A DNA stretch of 64,000 nucleotides. It comes from CAVSRC01 sp963830205 (GTDB taxonomy: Bacteria > Pseudomonadota > Alphaproteobacteria > Rhizobiales > Kaistiaceae). The notes under the pieces were generated by a model, which worked only from the letters and a program-made list of their open reading frames with translations, was not told the DNA's origin and searched no databases. Where the stretch lies: contig CAWHLP010000015.1 of assembly GCA_963830205.1 (NCBI GenBank), positions 67,475 through 131,474 on the forward strand, written 5' to 3'. The position numbers and the translations under genes were made by a program. This document shows positions 18,767 to 27,206 of this stretch, piece by piece (the stretch's first letter is position 1; every line of letters begins with the position of its first letter).

Positions 18767-19270
18767 CTATTGCAGGCTCACCTTGTAGGTGGTGTCGGGT
18801 TTGGCGCCGGCGGTGATCGCGGCCTTGGCGAGCGCCACATAGGCATCGACGTCCTCGATGCACACGACGTCCGAGTCGTCAGGCTTGCAGTGCGTGAGGC
18901 CCGGCCCGATGTCGCTGTCCTGGCCCATCACCTTGTAGGCCATCGCCAGGCCCTTCTTGGCGTCGAGCTTGACCACGGCGTAGAGGCGTATGACCGCGCC
19001 ATCCTGATCGCCGGCCGACTCGGCGAGGTAGAGGTCGTCGCCCAGCGCCATGAAGTGCATGGTCATTTTGCCGTCCTCGGACTTGGTGACGTAGGCCTTG
19101 CCCTCCCGGGTCAGCGTGGTCTTGTCGTCGGGCGACCCCTGCTCGGCGAAGACGATCTTGGCGTAGGGCGCCACGGCCTTGTCGTCGGTGACCAGCGGCT
19201 GGTCGCTGGTGAAGCAGCCGGCGAGCCCGAAGGCAGTGAGCAGGCTGAGGAACAGGAGTCGGATTTTCAC
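18767..19270 (-). CDS. Predicted lipoprotein
   Basis: A 167-residue lipoprotein. The signal MKIRLLFLSLLTAFGLAGCF has a standard lipobox (LAGC, Cys at 19), so it should be anchored in a membrane of the envelope. The mature part is beta-rich (AYVTKSEDGKMTMHFMALGDDLYL, GAVIRLYAVVKLDAKKGL), with two further cysteines (THCKPD and VVCIED) that could form a disulfide. I do not recognise the family. It stands alone, with the region upstream (19271-19620) free of genes. Confidence 0.82.
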   Translation of the reverse strand: MKIRLLFLSLLTAFGLAGCFTSDQPLVTDDKAVAPYAKIVFAEQGSPDDKTTLTREGKAYVTKSEDGKMTMHFMALGDDLYLAESAGDQDGAVIRLYAVVKLDAKKGLAMAYKVMGQDSDIGPGLTHCKPDDSDVVCIEDVDAYVALAKAAITAGAKPDTTYKVSLQ

Positions 19271-19620
19271 GGTCGTCGCTCCGCGTGAAGGCTCGGTACA
19301 ATTATCCGCCTTTTGCAGGCTTTTCCCAAGACGGCGGCTTTGGTGCGGCGGGAATCGTCGGAAAAGGCGGATTGCAGGCGTGGTGAACCGGTCGTTGCCG
19401 GCCGGCTAACAGGAGGTAAATCCGCGGCCGGCGCGAAGCCGAAAAGACAAGCGATTCAAAGGCTCCAGTCGATCGTGGTTAACCAATCGCTAAATCTGCT
19501 GGTGGAAATTCGTTAAGCGCGCTCCTTAACCGGCTTTTGAGCCGCGGCCGTGAAACTTGCCGTCATCAGCCGAGCGGTGGGGACCAAGCCGCCGGCGCAT
19601 GGGACAAAAGGGGAAGTGTC
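19271..19620. other. Intergenic region, divergent promoters
   Basis: A 350-base gap between the lipoprotein gene and the Sel1-like gene. It contains TTAA-type sites (see 19479-19529) and an AGGAGG run at 19409-19414 with no open frame after it. No RNA gene is recognised. Confidence 0.4.
19479..19529 (+). promoter_or_regulatory. Possible CtrA-like sites
   Basis: TTAACCAATCGCTAA (19479-19493) resembles a CtrA site of the TTAA-N7-TTAA type with one change. A second pair of TTAA words at 19513 and 19526 has nine bases between, which is off the consensus. They lie about 90-140 bases before the Sel1-like gene. This is a weak motif match only. Confidence 0.2.
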
Positions 19621-19890
19621 ATGGCACGTTGGGACATGGGTGGCGCGGAACTCGCGTCGATGGCGGAAGCGAAGCCGAACCCGGAGAACCTGTTCGATCT
19701 CGGCATCCTCTATTCGAGCGGCGGCGAGGTCGAGCCGGACCTGGTGGCGGCGCACAAGTGGTTCAACCTGGCGGCGGCGCGGGGCGTTCCTGAGGCGGCT
19801 AATTATCGCCAGGAGATCGCCCGCGAGATGACCGAGGCGGCGATCGCCGAGGCGCAGCGCGCGGCGCGCGAGTGGATGCGCGCCCACTGA
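19621..19890 (+). CDS. Sel1-like repeat protein
   Basis: An 89-residue protein with one Sel1/TPR-like repeat: NLFDLGILYSSGGEVEPDLVAAHKWFNLAAARGVPEAANYR at about residues 23-63, followed by a basic helix ending REWMRAH. Sel1 units mediate protein contacts. The ATG at 19621 follows a purine-rich GGGGAAG. Rhizobiales carry similar short single-repeat proteins whose role is not known to me. It is monocistronic here. Confidence 0.75.
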   Translation: MARWDMGGAELASMAEAKPNPENLFDLGILYSSGGEVEPDLVAAHKWFNLAAARGVPEAANYRQEIAREMTEAAIAEAQRAAREWMRAH

Positions 19891-19963
19891 CGCGACGGAA
19901 GACTCAAGGCATCGGGTGGGCCCGGTGCCAGTCCGCGTTGATCTTGCCCATCGGGCGCGCGCC

Positions 19964-20024
19964 CCAGCGCCTCAGCGCCAGGGCCTTCGTGCCAGCGCCT
20001 CAGTGCCAGGGCCTCAGTGCCAGG
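19964..20024. repeat. Short tandem repeat CAG(C/T)GCC...AGGGCC
   Basis: A run of imperfect 13-20-base units built on GCCTCAGTGCCAGGG: units start near 19965, 19992 and 20012. It lies between the Sel1-like gene and the convergent dehydratase gene, directly at the end of the latter. It is non-coding and may be slipped-strand variable. Confidence 0.6.
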
Positions 20025-20025
20025 G

Positions 20026-21822
20026 TCAGTGGTTGTCGCGCGGGATGCCCATCTCCTTGGCGACGTGCTGGTATTTGATCGCCGGCTTGAGCACCATGCC
20101 TTCGGACAACTGGTCGACCATGCCGCGCTGGATCTCCTGCCAAGGGGTCTGGCTGCGGGGGATCGGGAAGCCGCCATGGGCTTCCAGTTCGGCCCGCCGC
20201 TTGGCCAGTTCCTCGTTGGAAATCAGGATGTTGGCTTCGCCGGTGTTGAGGTCGATGCGCACCCGGTCGCCGGTCTGCAGCAGCGCCAGCCCGCCACCCG
20301 CCGCCGCCTCGGGCGAGGCGTTGAGGATGGAGGGCGAACCGGAGGTGCCCGACTGGCGGCCGTCGCCGATGCAGGGCAGCGAGTGGATGCCGCGTTTGAT
20401 GAGTTCCGCCGGCGGCTGCATGTTGACCACCTCGGCGCCGCCGGGATAGCCGATCGGCCCGGTGCCGCGGATGAACAGCATGCAGTTCTCGTCGATCTGC
20501 AGTTCCGGCTCGTCGATGCGGTGGTGGTAGTCCTCCGGCCCGTCGAAGACGATGGCCCGGCCTTCGAAGGCGTTGGGGCTCTTCGGGTCGGAGAGGTAGC
20601 GGTCGCGGAATTCCTTCGAGACCACGCTGGTCTTCATCACCGCCGAATCGAACAGGTTGCCCTTGAGCACGATGAAGCCGGCATCCTTGACCAGCGGTTC
20701 GTCGAACGGGCGGATGACGTCGTGGTCGCCACTCTCGCGGCCGCGGCAGTTATCGCCCATGGACTGGCCGTTGGCGGTGATCGCGTTCTCGTGGATGAGG
20801 CCGTGCTTCATCAGTTCGTTGACGACGGCGGGGACGCCGCCGGCGCGATGGAATTCCTCGCCGAGATATTTGCCGGCCGGCTGCAGGTTGACCAAGAGCG
20901 GGACCTTGAGGCCGACCGTCTCCCAGTCCTCGACGGTGAGCTTGACGCCGATATGGCGGGCGATGGCGTTGATGTGGATGGGCGCGTTGGTCGAGCCGCC
21001 GATGGCCGAGTTGACCCGGATGGTGTTCTCGAAGGCCTCGCGGGTGAGGATGTCGGACGGCTTGAGGTCCTCCCACACCATCTCCACGGCGCGCAGGCCG
21101 GTCTCGTAGGCGATCTGGCCGCGCTCGCGATAGGGGGCAGGGATGGCGGCACAGCCGGGCAGGCTCATGCCCAGCGCCTCGGCCAGCGAGTTCATGGTGG
21201 TCGCCGTGCCCATGGTGTTGCAGTGGCCGATCGAGGGCGCCGATGCGGCGACGATCTCGAGGAACTCGTCATAGCCGATCTTGCCGGCGGCAAGGTCCTG
21301 GCGGGAGTCCCACACGGTCGTGCCGGAGCCGGCGCGCTCGCCCTTCCACCAGCCGTTGAGCATCGGGCCGCCGGAAAGCACGATGGCCGGGATGTCGACG
21401 GTGGCGGCGGCCATGATGCAGGCGGGCGTGGTCTTGTCGCAGCCGGTGGTCAGCACCACGCCGTCGAGCGGGTAGCCGTAGAGCAGTTCGACCAGGCCGA
21501 GATAGGCGAGGTTGCGGTCGAGCGCCGCGGTCGGCCGCTTGCCGGTCTCCTGGATCGGGTGAACCGGGAATTCCAGGGCCAGGCCGCCGGCGGCATGGAT
21601 GCCGTCGCGCACCCGCTTGGCCAGCTCGAGATGGTGGCGGTTGCAGGGCGACAGGTCGGAGCCGGTCTGGGCAATGCCGATGATCGGCTTGCCGGACTGC
21701 AATTCCGCGCGCGTCAGGCCGAAATTGAGGTACCGCTCCAGATAAAGGGCGGTCATGCCGGGGTTGTCAGGGTTGTCGAACCAGGCTTTCGAGCGCAGTT
21801 GCGACTTGTCTTTCTTGGCCAT
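20026..21822 (-). CDS. IlvD/Edd-family sugar-acid dehydratase (arabonate/xylonate type)
   Basis: A 598-residue IlvD/Edd dehydratase. These enzymes use an Fe-S cluster to dehydrate aldonic acids or dihydroxy acids. Cluster cysteines are visible in SPCNRHH (about 60), LTTGCDKTTPA (about 128) and IGHCNTMGTATTMN (about 200). The sequence resembles the pentonate branch (MAKKDKSQLRSKAWFDNPDNPGM, RGTGPIGYPGGAEVVNM) rather than biosynthetic IlvD, and the neighbours (AraD1, semialdehyde dehydrogenase, lactonase, FadR-type regulator) support sugar-acid breakdown to a 2-keto-3-deoxy acid. L-arabonate, D-xylonate and L-fuconate-type substrates remain possible. It is transcribed away from the regulator gene. 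Confidence 0.87.
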   Translation of the reverse strand: MAKKDKSQLRSKAWFDNPDNPGMTALYLERYLNFGLTRAELQSGKPIIGIAQTGSDLSPCNRHHLELAKRVRDGIHAAGGLALEFPVHPIQETGKRPTAALDRNLAYLGLVELLYGYPLDGVVLTTGCDKTTPACIMAAATVDIPAIVLSGGPMLNGWWKGERAGSGTTVWDSRQDLAAGKIGYDEFLEIVAASAPSIGHCNTMGTATTMNSLAEALGMSLPGCAAIPAPYRERGQIAYETGLRAVEMVWEDLKPSDILTREAFENTIRVNSAIGGSTNAPIHINAIARHIGVKLTVEDWETVGLKVPLLVNLQPAGKYLGEEFHRAGGVPAVVNELMKHGLIHENAITANGQSMGDNCRGRESGDHDVIRPFDEPLVKDAGFIVLKGNLFDSAVMKTSVVSKEFRDRYLSDPKSPNAFEGRAIVFDGPEDYHHRIDEPELQIDENCMLFIRGTGPIGYPGGAEVVNMQPPAELIKRGIHSLPCIGDGRQSGTSGSPSILNASPEAAAGGGLALLQTGDRVRIDLNTGEANILISNEELAKRRAELEAHGGFPIPRSQTPWQEIQRGMVDQLSEGMVLKPAIKYQHVAKEMGIPRDNH

Positions 21823-22107
21823 TGTCTTCTTCCGTCATGAGGCTGCAGGCGTCGGGCTAAGGGCGATCGGCCCCTCCAATCCCCGTCTGTGTGTGGCGCG
21901 AGTTAATGCATCCTATCAACAGCTAACACCAGTGTTGGCAAGCGTCCTGGCGTTCGGTTTCATGTGATGAAAGCCCCTCGTCGCGCCGGGACAATCGTGG
22001 AACGGTGCCGCAAACCAACTGTTTCCGTGGGTTTCCGTTCAAGCGGGAAAGATACTATGATATACGCCTACATGTCCAAGGGAACGCTGCATGTGGGGGG
22101 GCGTGCC
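21823..22107. promoter_or_regulatory. Divergent control region of the sugar-acid cluster
   Basis: A 285-base gap between the dehydratase gene and the FadR-type regulator gene. It is A+T-richer than its surroundings, especially at 22040-22080 where there is an imperfect palindromic TATGATATA word. A regulator operator is expected here but I cannot define it. Confidence 0.4.
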
Positions 22108-22857
22108 ATGCGCAGCCCAAATCCAAGACGGTCCGTGGCCCAGCGCCAGCAACGTTTGTCGGAGATGGTCGCCGGGACCATCGGCAAGCGAATCGTCACC
22201 GGTCACTACAGGCCGGGCGACATACTCCCGACCGAGCCTGAGGTGCAGGCCGAGTTCGGCGTCTCGCGCACGGCCGTACGCGAGGCGATCCGCGTGCTGT
22301 CGGCCAAGGGGCTGACCGCCTCGCGCCCCAAGATCGGCACCCGCGTCCGCCCGTCCGTCGACTGGAACATGTTCGATGCGGACGTGCTGCGCTGGCAGCT
22401 CGAATATGGCCCCACCGACGAGTTCGTCAACGCGCTCTTCGAGATGCGCGAGATCATCGAGCCTTCCGCGGCGTCTCTGGCGGCGGAGCGGGCGACGGCA
22501 GAGGACACGGCCACGCTTGGCGTGGCGATGGACGGCATCCGCAACCATCCGCGCGGCGGCCCCGAGCAGATCGCCGCCGACATCGATTTCCACATGGCGA
22601 TCCTTGCGGCGTCGCGCAATCCGATCCTCATTTCGGTGGGCGCCATGATCAACTCGGCGCTGGAGCTTTCCTTCACCATCGGATGGCGGACGGTGATGGC
22701 TGCCGATTCGGTGTTGCAGCATCAGGCCGTCTACGAAATGATCGCTGCCCGGGACGCGGAAGGAGCCTTCTACGGCATGCGCCGGCTGCTGAGGAACTCC
22801 AAGGGCAACGTGCTCGATGCCCTGAGGGCCTCGCGCGCCGAGCGCGAACGGCCGTGA
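22108..22857 (+). CDS. GntR-family (FadR/FCD) transcriptional regulator
   Basis: A 249-residue regulator. Residues about 12-75 are a winged helix-turn-helix (IVTGHYRPGDILPTEPEVQ, FGVSRTAVREAIRVLSAKGL), and about 90-235 form an all-helical FCD effector domain (LFEMREIIEPSAASLAAERA, DIDFHMAILAASRNPIL with the metal-site His). The ATG at 22108 is picked over the longer frame from 21964 because the domain starts at once and the extra residues are not conserved-looking. It most likely represses the neighbouring sugar-acid genes and responds to a pathway intermediate. The gene is followed 44 bases later by the AraD1 gene. Confidence 0.88.
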   Translation: MRSPNPRRSVAQRQQRLSEMVAGTIGKRIVTGHYRPGDILPTEPEVQAEFGVSRTAVREAIRVLSAKGLTASRPKIGTRVRPSVDWNMFDADVLRWQLEYGPTDEFVNALFEMREIIEPSAASLAAERATAEDTATLGVAMDGIRNHPRGGPEQIAADIDFHMAILAASRNPILISVGAMINSALELSFTIGWRTVMAADSVLQHQAVYEMIAARDAEGAFYGMRRLLRNSKGNVLDALRASRAERERP

Positions 22858-22901
22858 TGGCCGCCGGTCGCGGTGGGCAGGACCGAATTCGAGGATAGTC
22901 C

Positions 22902-23894
22902 ATGCGTTTGATGCAGATACGCGACCGCGGTGTCCGCCGCGTGGTGGCGACCGATCGTGGCCGGTCGTGGGTAATCGGCGGGCGCGCGCACACGGTGCTC
23001 GATCTGGCTCGGGCCGCGATCGCCAAGCGGACGACCATTGCCGCCCTGGTCAAGGCGGCGCCCAGCCGCGGCCCGGCCGATCCGGCGGCGCTGCTCGCCA
23101 AGGGCCGCGTCCTGCCGCCGGTCGACCATCCCGATCCGGCGCATCTTCTGGTGACTGGCACGGGCCTCACCCATCTCGGCTCGGCGGCGACGCGCGATGC
23201 CATGCACGCCAAGGCAACCAGCGATGACGAGGCCTCGCTCAGCGATTCCATGAAGATGTTCCGCATGGGGCTCACGGGCGGCAAGCCGGCCAAGGGCGAG
23301 ACCGGCGTCCAGCCCGAGTGGTTCTACAAGGGCGACGGCGGCTTCGTCACGGCGCCCGGCAAGGCGCTGGTCTCGCCGGCCTTCGGTGAGGACGGCGGCG
23401 AGGAGCCGGAGGTCGCCGGCATCTACCTGGTCGGCCGCGACGGTCAGCCGTGGCGGATCGGTTTCGCGCTTCTCAACGAATTTTCGGACCACGTCATGGA
23501 GCGGCGCAACTACCTGTTCCTCGCCCATTCGAAGCTGAGGCCGTGCTCCTTCGGGCCGGAACTGCTGCTGGGCGAACTCCCCGCCGACGTTCAAGGCACG
23601 TCGCGCATCCGCCGCGGCGACAGCGTGATCTTCGAGCAGCCATTCCTCACCGGCGAAGCGAACATGTCGCATACGATCGCCAATCTCGAAGCCCACCACT
23701 TCAAGTACCCGTATTTCCGCCGGCCGGGCGACGTTCACGTCCATTGCTTCGGGACGGCAACCCTGTCGTTCGCGGCCGGCATTCGCACTGAAGCGGGCGA
23801 CGTCTTCGAGATATCGGCACCGCCATTCGGCCTGCCGCTCACCAATCCGCTTGCCATCGGCGAGCAAGAGCGCGTGCGGATCCGCCGCCTCTAG
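22902..23894 (+). CDS. AraD1/GguC-type fumarylacetoacetate hydrolase-fold protein
   Basis: A 330-residue protein of the AraD1 (GguC) group within the FAH superfamily. In related clusters such proteins act on 2-keto-3-deoxy sugar acids, giving an alpha-ketoglutarate semialdehyde type product. Seen: LLVTGTGLTHLGSAATRDAMH, QPEWFYKGDGG, the metal-binding stretch EEPEVAGIYLVG, and LNEFSDHVMERRNYLFLAHSKLRPC. It follows the regulator gene and precedes the semialdehyde dehydrogenase on the same strand with short spacing, so it is one transcription unit. Whether it is a dehydratase or an aldolase cannot be told from sequence. Confidence 0.83.
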   Translation: MRLMQIRDRGVRRVVATDRGRSWVIGGRAHTVLDLARAAIAKRTTIAALVKAAPSRGPADPAALLAKGRVLPPVDHPDPAHLLVTGTGLTHLGSAATRDAMHAKATSDDEASLSDSMKMFRMGLTGGKPAKGETGVQPEWFYKGDGGFVTAPGKALVSPAFGEDGGEEPEVAGIYLVGRDGQPWRIGFALLNEFSDHVMERRNYLFLAHSKLRPCSFGPELLLGELPADVQGTSRIRRGDSVIFEQPFLTGEANMSHTIANLEAHHFKYPYFRRPGDVHVHCFGTATLSFAAGIRTEAGDVFEISAPPFGLPLTNPLAIGEQERVRIRRL

Positions 23895-23921
23895 AACCAA
23901 AGAACAAGGATGCCAGCCGCC

Positions 23922-25358
23922 ATGGACGATCTGCACCGCAACTACATCGACGGGGACTGGGTGGAGGGCGAGGCCGTCGCCGACATCAACCCGTCCAACA
24001 CCGACGAGATCGTCGGCCACTATGCCCGCGGCAGCGCCGACGACGCCAAGCGCGCCATCGCCGCCGCAAGGGAAGCCTTCCCGGCGTGGTCGCGCTCGGG
24101 CATCCAGCAGCGCCACGACATCCTCAAGGCGGCCGGCGACGAGATCCTGAGACGGCGCGAGGAGCTCGGCAGCCTGCTCGCGCGCGAGGAGGGCAAGACG
24201 CTCGCCGAAGGCATCGGCGAGACGGTGAGGGCAGGGCAGATCTTCGACTTTTTCGCCGGCGAAGCATTGCGCCTGACCGGCGAGGTGGTGCCCAGCGTCA
24301 GGCCCGGCCTGGAAGTGACCATGACCCGCGAGCCGGTCGGCGTGGTCGGCATCATCACGCCGTGGAACTTCCCGATCGCCATCCCCGCCTGGAAGATCGC
24401 GCCGGCGATCTGCTACGGCAACACGGTGGTGTTCAAGCCGGCCGACCTGGTGCCGGGCTCGGCCTGGGCGATCGTCGATATCCTGGCCCGCGCCGGGTGC
24501 CCCAAGGGCGTGCTCAACCTGGTCATGGGCAGGGGCTCGGTGGTTGGCGACGCCATCATCAATTCGCCCGACGTCAACGCCATGACCTTCACCGGCTCGG
24601 TCAACACCGGCCGCAAGGTCGCCGATGCTTCGGTCAGGCTGATGCGCAAGTTCCAGCTCGAGATGGGCGGCAAGAACCCGCTGGTGGTGCTCGACGACGC
24701 CGACCTCGGCGTGGCGGTGGAGGCGGCGACCAACGGCTCCTATTTCTCGACCGGCCAGCGTTGCACCGCCTCGTCGCGGCTGGTGGTGACCGAGGGCATC
24801 CACGACCGGTTCATCGCGGCGCTGACCGAGCGGCTCAAGGGCCTCAAGGTCGACAATGCCTGCAAGGCGGGGACGCATATCGGCCCGGTGGTCGATGCCA
24901 GCCAGCTCAAGCAGGACGAGGACTACATCGCCATCGGCCGCAAGGAAGGCGGCAAGCTCGCCTGGGGCGGCGAGCGGCTGAACCGCGAGACGCCGGGCTT
25001 CTATCTGCAGCCGGCGCTGTTCGTCGAAACCGATTCCAAGATGACCATCAACCGCGAGGAGATCTTCGGGCCGGTGGCGAGCGTCATCAAGGTCAAGGAC
25101 TATGACGAGGCGCTCAGCGTCGCCAACGACACGCCCTACGGGCTGACCTCGGGCATCTGCACGACCAGCCTGAAATACGCCACCCACTTCAAGCGCAATT
25201 CCGAGGCCGGCATGGTGATGATCAACCTGCCGACCGCCGGCGTCGACTATCACGTGCCCTTCGGCGGGCGGAAGGCGTCGAGCTACGGCCCGCGCGAGCA
25301 GGGGCGCTACGCGGCGGAGTTCTTCACCACGGTCAAGACGGCGTACATGATGCCTTGA
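23922..25358 (+). CDS. Aldehyde dehydrogenase, alpha-ketoglutarate semialdehyde type
   Basis: A 478-residue NAD(P)-dependent aldehyde dehydrogenase. The catalytic Cys is in STGQRCTASSR, the general-base Glu in FQLEMGGKNPLVVLDDADLG, and the cofactor site in ITPWNFPIAIPAWKIAPA and FTGSVNTGRKVA. Length and the C-terminal YGPREQGRYAAEFFTTVKTAY fit the group that oxidises alpha-ketoglutarate semialdehyde to alpha-ketoglutarate at the end of non-phosphorylative pentose pathways. The ATG at 23922 is chosen; an ATG at 23910 would add four residues. It follows the AraD1 gene by 27 bases. Confidence 0.88.
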   Translation: MDDLHRNYIDGDWVEGEAVADINPSNTDEIVGHYARGSADDAKRAIAAAREAFPAWSRSGIQQRHDILKAAGDEILRRREELGSLLAREEGKTLAEGIGETVRAGQIFDFFAGEALRLTGEVVPSVRPGLEVTMTREPVGVVGIITPWNFPIAIPAWKIAPAICYGNTVVFKPADLVPGSAWAIVDILARAGCPKGVLNLVMGRGSVVGDAIINSPDVNAMTFTGSVNTGRKVADASVRLMRKFQLEMGGKNPLVVLDDADLGVAVEAATNGSYFSTGQRCTASSRLVVTEGIHDRFIAALTERLKGLKVDNACKAGTHIGPVVDASQLKQDEDYIAIGRKEGGKLAWGGERLNRETPGFYLQPALFVETDSKMTINREEIFGPVASVIKVKDYDEALSVANDTPYGLTSGICTTSLKYATHFKRNSEAGMVMINLPTAGVDYHVPFGGRKASSYGPREQGRYAAEFFTTVKTAYMMP

Positions 25359-25460
25359 GGAAGCTTGTGTCCCCGGGCGCAGCGCGGTGTGCAGCACTGT
25401 CCGCTGCGGCGCGTCTGGGGAACGTGAGTTGCGGTGGAACCTGGCGGCGGCGTGCGGCCC

Positions 25461-26047
25461 CTATTTGCACATCTGCCGCTGGGTGGCGCCGAAGGGCATG
25501 ATGGTGCCGTCCTTCTCGTTGAAGGAATGGGGGTAATGGTCCCGGCACCATTTCGCCCAGGCCGGTGTCCCGGGCTGCTCACCGCTGGTGTAGGAGTGCT
25601 TGATGGGGCCGTTGTCGGCGGTCTTCTTCGGCGATGTTGGCGCTGCCGACGCGGCAGGGGTGGCCACGGCGGCGTCGGCCGCCGGAGGCTAGTGGCGGCT
25701 GCCGGCGCCGCGGTGTCGGCGATTGGCGCCGGCGAGGCCGCGTTGGCCGGCGCAGCGGCGCCCGGAACCGGCTCCAGCGGCCCGCCCTGATCGGCCGTAT
25801 CGTTGGCCAGCCCGGAATAGGCGGAGGACGTCGGCATGGGCGGGTTCTGGTCCATGTTGAGGCAGCGGTAATAGGCCTCGTCCTGGATCTTGGGTTCGGA
25901 GCCCGGTGCCTCGCCGGCGGCCGCGGCGAACTGGTTGGCGTATTCGCGTGCATAGAGCGCGCAGTATTCCGGCGGCGCCGCCAACGCGGCCGCGCCGGTC
26001 ATCGCCAGAATGGCCAGCCCGGAGAACGGCGCGATCAACGATTTCAT
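25461..26047 (-). CDS. Exported BA14K-like protein, frameshifted as sequenced
   Basis: A secreted protein of about 195 residues. From ATG 26047 it reads a signal peptide (LIAPFSGLAILAMTGAAALA), a Cys-containing N-terminal segment (PPEYCALYAREYANQFA, AYYRCLNMDQNPPMP) and an Ala/Pro-rich linker. Near 25683-25693 the frame breaks. The other frame gives SPKKTADNGPIKHSYTSGEQ and a C-terminal WCRDHYPHSFNEKDGTIMPF ending RQMCK, which resembles the BA14K pattern of a Cys, a Tyr/Ser-rich core and a terminal Cys. Function is unknown; relatives are immunoreactive or lectin-like exported proteins. A one-base indel restores the reading. Confidence 0.6.
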
Positions 26048-26285
26048 GGGCTTCCGGCTCCCTCCCGGTCGCATGGTTCTATGCCCGCGGCTCTTCTTGG
26101 CGCAACGGGTGAAGGCTGATGGTCGTGGCGGTCCCTTGGCGCGCCCCGCGCCACGGCAGAATTGTGCCGCCGATCTTTGGTGATAAGACGGTCACGTGAT
26201 GGCGGGAAATGGGCAATTGCGGATTGCCCGACCGCCCGGCCGGCGCATGGCGGCGGCCGCGACCCAACGATGCGGGGAGGGGACC

Positions 26286-27206
26286 GTGCCCGATTTTCCT
26301 CTGGTGGACGCCCATGTCCATCTCTACGACCCGGACGCTCTCGACTACCCCTGGATGCGCGGCGAGCCCCTGCTCAACACGCCGCACGGGTCGGCCGAGT
26401 ATACGGCGGCCATTGGCGGCGTGGCGGTGGACAAGCTCGTCTTCGTCGAGGTCGACGTCGCCGGCGGCCGGCACCTGGACGAGGCGGTCTGGGTCGAGGC
26501 GGCGGCGCGCAACGATTCACGGCTCCAGGCAATCGTCGCGTCGATGCCGCTGGAGATGGGGGCGGTGGCCGAGCCGGACATCGCCGCCTTCGCCCGCATG
26601 CCGCTGGCACGCGCGGTGCGGCGGCTGATCCAGGCTCACGTCGACGAGCCGGGCTGGTGCCTCAGGCCGGATTTCGTCGCGGGCGTGCAACTCCTTGCCA
26701 AGTACGATCTCGGCTTCGAAATCTGCATCCTTCACCCGCAGATGGCCGACGCGATCGAGCTGGTGCGCCGCTGCCCGGAGGTGCGCTTCATGCTCGACCA
26801 TATCGGCAAGCCCGGCATCAAGGATGGTCTGCGCGAGCCGTGGTGGAGCCAGATGCGCGCTCTGGCGAGCCTGCCGAATGTCTGTTGCAAGATTTCCGGG
26901 GTCATTACCGAGGCCGACCACAAGCGCTGGACCTATGATGAGGTGGCGCCCTACGTGGCCCATGCCATCGACTGTTTCGGCTTCGACCGGGTCGCCTTCG
27001 GCGGTGACTGGCCGGTCATGGAACTGGCGACCCGCTATCCCGACTGGGTGGCCTTGGTCGACCGGGTGACCGCCGGGACGGCGGAGATGGACCTGCGCAA
27101 GCTCTATCGCGATACGGCCATCGCCTATTACCGGCCTCTAGGCAGGGTCGGCGTCAGTCGCCGGCGAGGTAGCCGAAGCGGGCCATCTGCTCGCGGTGGT
27201 CGGTGA
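26286..27206 (+). CDS. Amidohydrolase family 2, sugar lactonase-like (COG3618)
   Basis: A TIM-barrel metal-dependent hydrolase related to L-fucono-1,5-lactonase and other sugar lactonases. The metal motif LVDAHVHLYDP opens the protein, with ILHP, MLDHIGKP and RVAFGGDWPV farther on. The GTG at 26286 follows GGGGAGGGGACC and fits the family start. As sequenced the frame runs to 27206, into the convergent sulfotransferase gene, with an odd basic tail. One extra C near 27135 would end it as AYYRL-stop, the usual family ending, so the true stop is probably at about 27140. It would open the lactone made in the first step of the neighbouring sugar pathway. Confidence 0.8.
   Translation: MPDFPLVDAHVHLYDPDALDYPWMRGEPLLNTPHGSAEYTAAIGGVAVDKLVFVEVDVAGGRHLDEAVWVEAAARNDSRLQAIVASMPLEMGAVAEPDIAAFARMPLARAVRRLIQAHVDEPGWCLRPDFVAGVQLLAKYDLGFEICILHPQMADAIELVRRCPEVRFMLDHIGKPGIKDGLREPWWSQMRALASLPNVCCKISGVITEADHKRWTYDEVAPYVAHAIDCFGFDRVAFGGDWPVMELATRYPDWVALVDRVTAGTAEMDLRKLYRDTAIAYYRPLGRVGVSRRRGSRSGPSARGGR

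Noticed and set aside
22770..25397. An 875-codon minus-strand open frame opposite AraD1 and aldehyde dehydrogenase genes
   Set aside because: Antisense shadow with skewed composition; the plus-strand genes have clear family motifs.
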